NCBI GenBank assembly: GCA_958496175.1
Contig: OY292278.1
Coordinates: forward strand, 8,432,001-8,496,000
Length of the DNA: 64,000 nucleotides
Origin: Sisyra terminalis
Lineage: Eukaryota > Arthropoda > Insecta > Neuroptera > Sisyridae
Direction: 5' to 3'
Below the pieces are notes generated by a model. It did not search any database. It was not told the DNA's origin and saw nothing but the letters and a program-made list of their open reading frames with translations. Position numbers and translations under genes: made by a program. The stretch's first letter is position 1; each line of letters starts with the position of its first letter. Of the stretch, positions 12,188 to 21,816 are shown one piece after another.

Positions 12188-12323
12188 GGCTGAAACGACG
12201 TTGGCCTCGCGACCTCCTAACAAATTCTTAGAGAGTCCTAACATTGGTTGGGCCCTCTCAACATGTTTCGAAAATACCACACCAGGGTCGAACTACGGTT
12301 TTTACCTCAAGTGTGATATATAA

Positions 12324-13304
12324 TAGGGGTGTGCGAATATTCAAATTATTCGAGTCTAATCGAATTCGAAATATTTTAATCGAATATTCGAATAGTTCGA
12401 ATTATAATTTTCTATCACTAAATTAATCAATATCGATAGAAAAGTTTTTTTTTTAGTTATATTCGACTTAAGAGGTTAAGGGTAGTCAGCAGCATGAAAA
12501 AATGATATTTTTTAATAATTTTTTGGCTAGTAAATTATTTTATTTTATAAAAGTAAGAATATTGCATTAATACATTATGTTTCCCCTTAACTTCACCAAA
12601 ATGTCGAGAAAAAAAATCAATAATTTTAAAAGTTATGGCTGTTTTTTGAAAACTATCTTTTTTGAACTGGTGATCACTATAATTCAAAAACCGTTCGGTA
12701 GATTTCAATGAAATTTATACAGCTTCTGAAAAACATGAAAAACTTATGCCTGATCGAAGTATTATTTTTTTTATTAATTTCGATTTTTTTATAAACAATT
12801 AACTATTGATTTTTTCCCGAAAATTCGAAAAAAAAATTCTGAGGCCTCCATTTTGTTAATTTCAAAAAAAAACCTTCGATCAGGCACTAGATTATCTATT
12901 AATAAAACTATTTTTTTCTGTCCGATTGATTTTTGATGAATCTCCAAAGATTTGTGATGATCACCACAAGGGACTTCTGGAGAAACTGGGTCCACACAAA
13001 CAGCCATAACTTTTAAAATTATTGATTTTTTTTTGTTGAAATTTTGGGGAAGTCAAGTCAAAACATAACGTATTAATTCTATATTCTTACTTTTGTAAAA
13101 TAAAATAATTTAGTAGCAAAAAAAAATTATTAAAAAATATTATTTTTTCATGCTTCTGACTACCCTTAAGTCCCTTAAGTCGAATATAATTAAAAAAAAA
13201 AACTTTTCTATCGATATTGATTAATTTGGTGATAGAAAATTATTATTTGAATCATTCGAACTATTCGAATTCGATTGGATTCGAACGATATTCGCACACC
13301 TCTA
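12324..13304. mobile_element. palindromic hAT-type MITE with GGTGTGCGAATA ends
   Basis: The termini are TAGGGGTGTGCGAATA and the reverse complement of TAGAGGTGTGCGAATA. The target duplications are ATATATAA (12316-12323) and GTATATAA (13305-13312), 7/8. The arms are rich in ATTCGAA-type self-complementary blocks. Their junction must originally have been GACTTAAGTC, now split by a TTAA-targeting element. Confidence 0.85.
12468..13178. mobile_element. TTAA-flanked element nested at the palindrome centre
   Basis: Flanked by TTAA at 12468-12471 and 13175-13178. The ends read TTAAGAGGTTAAGGGTAGTC and GACTACCCTTAAGTCCCTTAA-like in inverse order. A second copy with the same termini is at 44693-46318. 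The two halves are imperfect inverted repeats around about 12830. No transposase is encoded. Confidence 0.85.
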
Positions 13305-13312
13305 GTATATAA

Positions 13313-15439
13313 GCAACCAAAATTTGTTAGCACATTCCATAGTATATAAATTGTAAATATATAGAAGGCAATACAGGATTTTAAAAAAAAATAATTACAG
13401 CCAAAAGTTAAATTTTCACTCCTTAATTGTTATCGACAAATTTTTACATGGTGCGACTGAAAGAAAGAAAATTCTATTAAATGGAAAACCCTAAGTTTTG
13501 GTTCGGAATTTCAATAATAAAGTTGTAAATCTTGTTTTTTTTTTTGAGGTGTTGAAACTTCCTTTGCCAAATTCCTACATGTTGAATATTTTACCAACTT
13601 ATACCATTACCAAATAATTATTTTTAGAATATTCAAATTTTGTCTTCATCTTCTGGTCCTGTCACACTTAGCTCATATTGATTTAACCCCAATCAATAGA
13701 AATATTAAATAATTAAATATTTGAACAATGAAATACAACGTAATAAGTATGAAATACTTGTCCAAAGATGCATTGAAGGTTTCATTTTTATATTTCAAAT
13801 ACTTTAAACAGATTCTCATCAATATGGACGAGTTCTTTTTGAATACCATTTAAATTTTTAATAAAAAGGATTTCTCCAATTCTATACAATTGGTTTTGAT
13901 AGATATTCAGTACATTGAGGTTTTATGATAATTGCCATTTAAATCAAAATTACTTTATGGAAGTTTTTTCTTTGCCTTTTTTTATGGAAAAAAGTTTTAT
14001 CGACTGCCAGTTTGAATTGAAAATGTAAATTTTCGATTTACAAGGTTATAAAAAACAAATTGTGGAAAAAGGTGATGGATTCATGAGTTATAAAAGGAGG
14101 TCAGCGTTTTTCTTATCGTTGGAATAAATTAAAACGGAGAATTCTTTATAATTTATCCAAAGGTAATTAAGTTAATAAACACATACTCTAAGTCTATTGC
14201 TTTTTTTCTAATGAAATTTCATATGAAGGATTTTTATGAAAATCGCAACCAATAACTTTCTTTTTGATTTAAAATGACGTCCGCAATTACGTTGAAATTA
14301 TTCAATCAAAATATTTGTAAAATGTAATAATTGCACACAAATATTTAGTTGGTAATGCGACACGTTAATTCAATATGACTTGGAGATTGATAAAACCATA
14401 CAAAGTATCGAATTCTCTTTTGTAGAACATTCTATTTGGTTGGTGGAAAAAAATCAAAGTCATTCTTCGATTATGATTTATAAGATTCGAATGCAATAGT
14501 TTATATTAGAACGATGTCAGTTTTCAGTGATCCCTGATAACTTTTGTGGGTCTCTAAGTACAATTTCAGCTGAAAATCCAGCGGAAACTGGTTTCCCGAT
14601 CCAATTATTGGATTGATTGGGTCACAAATGTCTATTATTACGATTATATTATGTAAAAATCAAAATTTTTGTGTACATAACTGTATGTGTATGGTGCATA
14701 TAGGAACCCAAACACGTCTCCGTTATTGTTATCAGAATCACACTTAAATTGAATGAACTACGACGAGAAAATTTCCACCATTATTAAGTCTGGAACACGA
14801 GGCATGCATGGCTGATTATTAAATACTTATCTTTTAGTTTGAATTGCTTCGGATGGAAATTTTTGAATTAGTATAATAAAAAAATATATGCATTTTTCAA
14901 TAGTTTCACGTTTTTCGTCGAAGAATTGCTGATAATTTTTTAATTATTTTTTTTTGTCATATTACAAATGATCATATTTGAGATTTATAACAATTCTGCC
15001 TTTGGTTTTTTTGTCTTGCTATTATTCAAAAGTTATTGCAAGTTAAAAATAGTTATTTGAACTTAAAACCGAAGACTTAACGCCAATAATTCCTCAACAA
15101 CCATTTGTCGTCCCATTGCTAATTTTAAATCACTATAACATCCAATTGATACAAAGATTTACGTTTATATTAAGTAAAACTTGTTCTTAATATTTTTGTA
15201 TTAAAAAAAATTGTCGAAAATGTCAAATCTTAAAAGTTATTGTAATGATTTTGTACCATTGTGTACGAATAATACGAAAACACTCCAAAAATTGGTTACT
15301 GAGAATTTCGAAAATATATTTATTGACCAAAATACCGATTCTTCTTTAACTATAGCTTGTGTAGGAGCTTTTCCGTACTTTATGCTTTTTATATAAATAT
15401 TTTCTCAAAAGCGATGCAAAATATCCCTTTTCTTATACC
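13313..15439. other. AT-rich DNA, nothing recognised
   Basis: I see no reliable exon or repeat boundary. A short frame at 15211-15396 (plus) has no family resemblance. Confidence 0.45.
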
Positions 15440-15717
15440 CAGTGGCGTCGCTAGGTAACCAAGGGCCCTGGGGCAAATTAAAAAATGGGGCCCCACTGCT
15501 ATGCAAAATGATTAGGATTTATCAAAAAAAAAATATGAAATATACAAATACTTTAAAAATGCTAAGCTACTTAAGTTCTTCTTTGTGCACTGCAGGGCAG
15601 GTAATGAAAATATTAAACAGTAACAACATAAATTACAACTAATACTTGGTGTAGGTTTGGCTAATAAAACCAAATAGAGAAGATTCAAGAGTTTATTATA
15701 TAAAGGTCGGGCCTACC

Positions 15718-15870
15718 CAAGGCTTATAAATTACACAGGTTGCCTCATTAGAAAAAAAAATGACGTCATACGAAGAGTTTTGAAATTTGAATCAGTCTGA
15801 AGATATGTACGAATTTCTTCTGGATACGTCACGTAGCGCATGAGGCCACCTGTGTATTTTATAAACCTTG
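15718..15870. mobile_element. MULE-like MITE, copy 4
   Basis: 153 bp, starting CAAGGCTTATAAA and ending TTTATAAACCTTG, with a perfect 9-bp duplication GGGCCTACC (15709-15717, 15871-15879). The uninterrupted sequence GGTCGGGCCTACCAACTG in the hAT copy near 7590 shows the empty site. CRE core at 15761-15768. Confidence 0.95.
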
Positions 15871-16232
15871 GGGCCTACCAACTGACTAAATAACAATTAT
15901 ATTTACAATTTTTTCCTAGCTTTAGTTTTCGCAAAAGTATCAATGACTTCGATCAAATCCGGGCTTGATGCGGTTCTGTTTTCAATTGCTATTGCGATAA
16001 ATGGCGTAGTCGAGTTTGGGCCATATTATTTCTTAAATAATTTTTTATTATTTTTAATTTGCTAAGGCATAAACTTTTGCATTTTTGAAAGTGGGGTTGT
16101 AACCTGTCATATTTATTTTGAAAATGGGAGAAATTTCCAAAAGTTCAGTTCGATCAAGATTTCTGGTAAGGATTCGAGGGCCCCCTTAGCTTGAGGATCC
16201 CGGGGCACTGCCCCGTCTAACCCCTAGGTAAC

Positions 16233-16385
16233 CAAGGTTTATAAATTACACAGGTTGCCCCTTTAGAAAAAAAAAATGACGTCATACGAAAAATTTTGAA
16301 ATTTGAATCAGTCTGAAGATATGTACCAATTTCTTCTGGATACGTCACGTAGCGCATGAGGCCACCTGTGTATTTATAAATCTTG
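16233..16385. mobile_element. MULE-like MITE, copy 5
   Basis: 153 bp, starting CAAGGTTTATAAA and ending TTTATAAATCTTG. The target duplication is CTAGGTAAC (16224-16232) versus CTAGGTAGC (16386-16394). The hAT relatives have CTAGGTAGC once at this place. CRE core at 16277-16284. Confidence 0.93.
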
Positions 16386-16455
16386 CTAGGTAGCTACACC
16401 ACTGTTTATACCGTTCAACAACATTTGTAACTGCATTTGTGCAATGCACTTAGAA

Positions 16456-16815
16456 TTAATTATATTTTTCGGTAAAAATGTGCCCAATTATTTGATTGAA
16501 AATACATTTAATTTCATGGACATTATCTGTTAATCTATCAAGAGAAGTTCGTCCATTCCTATACAAATAATTTGCATTTTTAATTTTTCTTTTAATACTT
16601 TCATGAGATCTTTTCCTACTTTTTTTCCTCCGTACTATAGCACCTGGTTTCAAGCACTTTTCTTGCACCAATAATGTCCTGGACAAATGTACCATTGTCA
16701 GTTTTACAATAAGCAGCTTTATAAAACTTCCATGCAGTAATACGTCCATAACGAAGTTCATACCATATTGCACATTTGCTTTGTTGTTTAACTTCTTTAA
16801 TATTCCAATTTTCAT
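16456..16815 (-). pseudogene. YqaJ-type exonuclease/recombinase pseudogene fragment
   Basis: On the minus strand a frame overlapping the open one reads QQSKCAIWYELRYGRITA, then KFYKAAYCKTDNGTFVQDII. This matches the start of YqaJ-like (PDDEXK-fold, alkaline-exonuclease-type) domains found in phages, large DNA viruses and many insect mobile or uncharacterised loci. After a frameshift, GKDLMKVLKEKLKM may be the continuing helix. The catalytic D/E-x-K part cannot be seen intact. The alternative 119-residue open frame over the same bases has no family resemblance and is probably its shadow. What carried this domain is unknown. Confidence 0.6.
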
Positions 16816-19300
16816 TTTATCTTCAGCAAATTTAAAAAAATTGTCAACTTACATCCCAGAATTTTTGTGAAATTCACAAATAAGATGATGCAATGATAAA
16901 TTTTAAGCATTTTAGGTCTTTGAATCAAAATTCAGTTATCCAATTTGACAATTTATTCGTCCATTTTTTGCAAATTGAACTACTTCTTGGCAAAAATGTA
17001 TTGTTGTCGGGCAAATCGTGAACTAAAATTGGAGTTGTTTTTTTCGTAAGACTTTGAGCTTTGATATATTTCATTGAGACTTTTTCCAGTAGTAAGCTAC
17101 TTCAGTCGGGATTGGATCTTCACTTCCTCGAATATAGGCATGGCATATTTACAACCATCTCTACATCAAATGTACATATGAAAACGATTATTACTTATGA
17201 TATTAAATGGGTTAATTTAAAAGCTCTAATTTCTGCCAAAGCTGCACAATCATGACAATGAACATCATATTTTTTTTTATTTTTCATTGATTATTAATGT
17301 ACGTTGAAGTTTAACATAGCCTATAGTCTTTTCACCGTAACTTTCACGTGCAGCCCTGTGCGTAAATAAATAAGCTTTTATAAAAAATACTCAATCATTA
17401 ACTTATATTGAAAAAAATCCAACTTTCGTTGATACTTAAGCACCTCTTAGTTCAACTGATTTAAACCGAAAATCATTTTTCAGAAAACTGATTTTTTATC
17501 ACAAAAATATCCATACTAGATATATTATTTGGAGAGCTTTTAAAAATATTTTTTGGCACATTATTTATTTGATAAAATTAGATGCATAAAACATTTTTTA
17601 TTTATTTATTTTTCAATATAAAAGTAGCAATGTTAATGTACTAATGTAAAATTCCTTTAACTTATTGAAGTCACAAATAAGATGACCAATCATGGAATAT
17701 TTTGAGTCACGTTACTTTTGAAATTTGACACTTTTTTATTTTTTTTTTCGCGTCGAATATAAAAATAATTCATAATTTAGTTTTAAATTACATAAAAACC
17801 AATGACTTTTTTTCTTCAAAAGCCTAATTGCAGCAATTTTTGGTCAAAATCTTCTACTTATTCTTGTGGTTTCGTGCTCATTTTCAAATGTCGAAGATTA
17901 TTGATAAGTTTTTTTAATTCCTTTACAAAGATGTTTTACAATTAGGCCAGATTGTTGCGACTTATACGTCTTTTGTCTTCAATTTTTTTCTGCATGATAA
18001 TTTGTAAATGGCAACAGTTTAAACTATATAGTATGGGGTCAAAGTATCCTCATTCTCGTCTTATGATCGATAGTTAAATTCATCCAAGGCACTTCCAAAA
18101 ATCTTCAGATTATTATGATGTTGCCACTCCATTTTTTTTTTAATTACAGGATTCCTTCACCATGCGGTTGTTCTTAACTTCTTCCTCCAACACTGTCTAC
18201 TTCCTATTACAAAGTTCTTCAGATCAAAATTATTTATTTCTTCACCAATTTTTAATCTATGGATTCGCATTTACCAGCGAGAATCTTCTTAGATCCTTTT
18301 AGATCCCATTTTCTTTGTGTTTTTCAAATCTTTCTAATTTAGTGAGATTTCAAGGAATTTCATCTTCTATATACTACACTTCAAAGTTCCATAGTTATAT
18401 ATATTTTTTACTTTTCTGGAAATTCTCAACACAAAATCAACCATTAGGTTCAAAAGATAGTTTTTGGCGTGGAACCTTTACTATATCCTGATGCTCCTTG
18501 ATTTCATTTGAGATTTTTCACCGTTGAATAATGATTTCAGCATGATTTTAAAATTAAATGTGTTTTGAAACTTTATAGATTTTTCTACTCATTTCCACGT
18601 GATCCAATATCGGTTGTAGTATCTTTTACGTTTTGTTTAATACTCCCATGACGTACTCGTATCTCATAATTTTTATAATTCTTCCATCCATTGCAAAATA
18701 TTTGTGTTTTTAAGTTAAATTCGGTATTGATTTGTAAGTTCTTCGTAAACTCTTTTTCCAATCATTAAGTACCATCAGCATCTTCAATCGATTTAACCTT
18801 TTGAAAGTATAAAAAAAGGAATGCTTTTTGGAAGAAAGTTTATAAAAGGAAGGCTATTTCTTCCTAAAATCGAAGATTTTCTGTAGAATGAAAATCAATT
18901 GATGATTCATTTTGTCTGCAAAATATTATTGATTTAAAACTTTAAAAAATTGGTGTACTGTTAACGTCATAACATAACATTGATCGTCCAATTTTGTGTA
19001 TGAAAATCTCACAACATTTTATTCATTAATATTTTCTTTCCTATGCCAAATATTTATAGAAAACTTTCTTCTCAATATAAATAAGAATAACGTCAGATAT
19101 CTGTGTGATGTTATAAAATATCAATAATATTGTGATAAAGGATTTTATGGACGTTTGTATTATTTACAATCGATGATAATAATTTAAAAGAATAATTAGA
19201 CGAAAGCACGCGTCTTCAAAAAAGATAACGAAAAATTGCCAATTATATAAATAACGAGTGATGGATGATAAAGTATATCAGTTTGGACCCATCTGAACAA
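16816..19300 (-). other. decayed coding-like debris and allantoicase upstream region
   Basis: Minus-strand fragments such as HCHDCAALAEIRAFKLTHL (about 17190-17270) and LKIFGSALDEFNYRS (about 18060-18110) look like pieces of a long-dead protein, possibly the same element as the YqaJ fragment, but stops occur every few dozen codons. The right end holds the presumed allantoicase promoter, in which I can place no certain element. Confidence 0.3.
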
Positions 19301-19355
19301 GGAAAAACATCAAATCGTTTCAGTTTACTCTGAAATCGACAATTTAATTCCAACA

Positions 19356-20697
19356 ATGTCGATTATTAGTGACAAAGTGAAGGAAGTCAATCTTCCACCA
19401 AAATTCACCGAACTTAACGAACTATGTTCTCAACGGGTAAGTTAACGTAAATCTATTTTTTTTCTTAAGTATTTATTTGTGAATTTTTCAATAGAATGGA
19501 GGAAAAATTTTATTTTCCACGGACGATTGGTTTGCCGAAGCGGAGAATATGTTGTCGGACGAGGAGCCCGTGTTCAAAGTTGGCCTCTACACCGACTGCG
19601 GAAAATGGATGGACGGTTGGGAAACTCGCCGGAAACGCATTGCCGGACATGACTGGTGCATCATTAAACTCGGCGTTCCCGGAGTCATTCACGGCATCGA
19701 TGTCGACACGGCGTTTTTCACGGGAAATTTTGCGCCTCGCTTTTCAATTCAAGCGGCTCATCTTGCAGACGATTCCGATTTTCCGGAACGAGTTTCGTGC
19801 ATCGGAACGGCATGCACTGAAAAAATGATCGGCCAAATGAAGTCAATCGATAGTGCCAGCTGGAAAGAATTGATTCCAATGACTCCTCTGCGGGCGGGTG
19901 TTGAGGAAACTCGACATAACTACTTTGAAATTGAGTCAAATGAACCATGGACACATATTCGATTGAATATTTATCCGGACGGAGGTGTGGCTCGATTACG
20001 AGTTTACGGCGAAGCTAAGCCGAATTGGGAAAAAATCGGAAGTCAAGAAATTGATTTGTTGGCCATGGAAAATGGAGGAGTTTGTAAGGGATATTCCAAT
20101 GCACATTTTGGACATCCAAGGAACATAATTCGACCGGGAAAAGGAGTTAATATGGGTGATGGATGGGAAACAGCACGGCGATTAGATCGTCCAGCAATTC
20201 TGGAAACAGATCACAATGGAATTTTACAACTTGCGGGCAATGAATGGGCCTTATTCCGACTAGGAACTTTGGGAAAAATTAATCAATTAATTGTCGACAC
20301 GAATCATTTTAAAGGCAACTTTCCGGATTCAATAAAAATTGAAGGCGCTATTCTGAAACCCAGTCGAGAGTGGAACAGTAGATTTTTAGCTCAAACTGAA
20401 TGGAAAACAATTCTTCCAACGACTAAGGTAATTTTTATGCTTTTACTTTATACTAAAGAAAAAATTAGTTAAAGTACAACTGATTTTTAGAATATACCAT
20501 CAAAAAAAATTAGCCAATTGATATTTATATTGATTTTTTTTGTGCAGATGTCTCCTCATAAAGAACATGCATTTACGGAGGAGGATTTGGATCACAAAGG
20601 ACCATTTTCACATGTGAGAATAACAATGTCACCCGATGGAGGAATAAGTCGAGTTCGAATGTTTGGACAAAAAAGTAAACCAACTGTTTCATATTAA
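19356..20697 (+). CDS. ALLC: allantoicase
   Basis: Hydrolyses allantoate to ureidoglycolate and urea in purine catabolism. Three exons: 19356-19436, 19495-20427, 20548-20697, both introns phase 0 with GT-AG ends (58 and 120 bp), giving 387 residues, normal for the family. The start is the first ATG before a continuous 27-codon exon. The family's two homologous jelly-roll repeats are visible: the first has GKWMDGWETRRKR near residues 63-75 followed by GHDWCIIKLG, the second has GDGWETARRLDRP and NEWALFRLG. AATAAA at 20733-20738 is the likely polyadenylation signal. It is convergent with CutC, only 118 bp between stop codons. No signal peptide is visible; a cytosolic or peroxisomal enzyme is expected. 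No frameshift or missing motif was seen. Confidence 0.97.
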
Positions 20698-20732
20698 AAC
20701 CAAAGTATTTTAAGATATCTATTTATTTGTAT

Positions 20733-20738
20733 AATAAA
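20733..20738 (+). terminator. allantoicase polyadenylation signal
   Basis: AATAAA 36 bp after the stop codon. Its mirror TTTATT at 20722-20727 is the likely signal for the convergent CutC gene, so the two 3' UTRs probably overlap. Confidence 0.6.
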
Positions 20739-20815
20739 ATTATAAAGTTGATATAAGTTTATGATAACTTAAGTATTATTTTAAGTAGAAAATGTATAAA
20801 AATTGTAGAAATAAA

Positions 20816-21577
20816 TTAAACATTATTTAATATATCTAGCAGTTTTTTAACTTTGTCAATATCTGTGACCATAAGAGGGGCAGCATCATCGGTAGTTCCC
20901 ATCGGGATGATTTCCGTTGGTTCATTAGATTCTGTGGTGTTTTTAGTAGATCGAGCTGATGCATGAATTTCGCATGCTGCCGTAATATCTAGGAGTTCAA
21001 CTAAATTCTCCTCGTTGATTCCACAGCCGGGCATTATAATTATTCGATTGGAGGCTTTTTCAATGAGAGTTTTAATTAATTGTGCACCGTCCAAGGCTGA
21101 TTTTTTCTGGCCGCTCGTTAACACGCGTTTGAAACCCACATCAATTAACGCCTCTAATGTGGTAGTGGCGTTTTTGCATAAGTCGAATGCTCGATGAAAC
21201 GTCACCGGTAGTGGATAGCAGGTTTTTATGATTTCTCGACATTTCTTCAAGTCAACATCGCCGTTTTCCCGAAGAGCTCCAAACACAAAACCATCCGCAC
21301 CATTTTCACGCAAAAATTTGGCATCTTCCACCATAATTTGCATTTCATGATCGGAATACACGAAATCAGAGCCACGTCGGCACCGAACCATACAGAAAAT
21401 GGGAATTTTCCGGGAATTTATGGCTTGCACGGATTTCAAAAATCCCACCGTCGGAGTTAAACCACCTTCACTCAACGCCGCGCATAGTTCGATTCGGGAA
21501 GCTCCAGCCGACATTGCATTTTCCGCCGACTCAAAACTATCCACACAAATTTCCAAAACTTTTGGACTCATTTTCAT
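20816..21577 (-). CDS. CUTC: CutC copper homeostasis family protein
   Basis: An intronless 253-residue protein, the usual length for CutC, a TIM-barrel family linked to copper handling, although its biochemical activity is not settled. Visible family blocks in order: VLEICVDSFESA, ASRIELCAALSEGGLTPT, VRCRRGSDFVYS, ADGFVFGALRENGDVD, VTFHRAFDLC, RVLTSGQ, IMPGCGINEEN, EIHASARS. The start MKMSPK is preceded by AT-rich leader; a second Met two codons in is an alternative. It lies tail-to-tail with allantoicase and 239 bp downstream of the CFAP58 stop on the same strand, leaving a very short promoter. A shared transcript with CFAP58 is unlikely because CFAP58 has its own polyadenylation signal. Confidence 0.97.
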   Translation of the reverse strand: MKMSPKVLEICVDSFESAENAMSAGASRIELCAALSEGGLTPTVGFLKSVQAINSRKIPIFCMVRCRRGSDFVYSDHEMQIMVEDAKFLRENGADGFVFGALRENGDVDLKKCREIIKTCYPLPVTFHRAFDLCKNATTTLEALIDVGFKRVLTSGQKKSALDGAQLIKTLIEKASNRIIIMPGCGINEENLVELLDITAACEIHASARSTKNTTESNEPTEIIPMGTTDDAAPLMVTDIDKVKKLLDILNNV

Positions 21578-21764
21578 TTTTAATCAATAAAACATCCAAC
21601 TATCTATTATTTCTCTACTTTTTCCCATCAATTTTCTTAATTTTTCCGCAATATTTTCAATTTAATGACAGCATTGATAACGAAACATGACTGATAAGAG
21701 TAGCGTCAAAAGTGGTATCCATTGATCGGTAAATTAGAACAAATAAGTCGGTAAATCGATGGAT

Positions 21765-21770
21765 TTTATT
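21765..21770 (-). terminator. CFAP58 polyadenylation signal
   Basis: AATAAA on the minus strand (TTTATT on plus), about 47 bp after the CFAP58 stop codon at 21817-21819. This places the CutC promoter within about 190 bp. Confidence 0.55.
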
Positions 21771-21816
21771 TAAAAATATTTATTGGCCATTAATAACATG
21801 ACGAAAAAAGGATATT

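Larger units (their letters stand above)
11265..12260 (+). pseudogene. Jockey-like LINE reverse transcriptase remnant
   Basis: The plus strand translates in shifting frames to the C-terminal third of a Jockey-clade reverse transcriptase: ISGWCQKWKIKIN, then VRYLGFYLDSHLTWNPHI, then KLTFTKFYYD, FQSKVLR and QRRLKRRW. Stops (for example near 11357) and frameshifts make it a pseudogene. Two MITEs interrupt it at 11861-12187; removing them and one duplication restores the reading through QRRLK and RRWPRDLL, which fixes the insertion site precisely. The 5' part of the LINE is absent. Confidence 0.85.
15440..16404 (-). mobile_element. hAT element, copy 2, with two MITEs inside
   Basis: CAGTGGCGTCGCTA and its inverse bound the element. 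The target duplication is CTTATACC (15432-15439) versus TTTATACC (16405-16412). Only broken pieces of the transposase C-terminus remain on the minus strand near 15900-16060, and a segment has been replaced around 16065-16125. Two MULE-like MITEs are nested at 15718-15870 and 16233-16385. The intact relatives at 7324 and 48253 supply the empty sites. Confidence 0.9.

Noticed and set aside
12063..12323. An 86-codon plus-strand frame
   Set aside because: It begins inside a MITE and continues into LINE debris; it is a chance frame over repeats.
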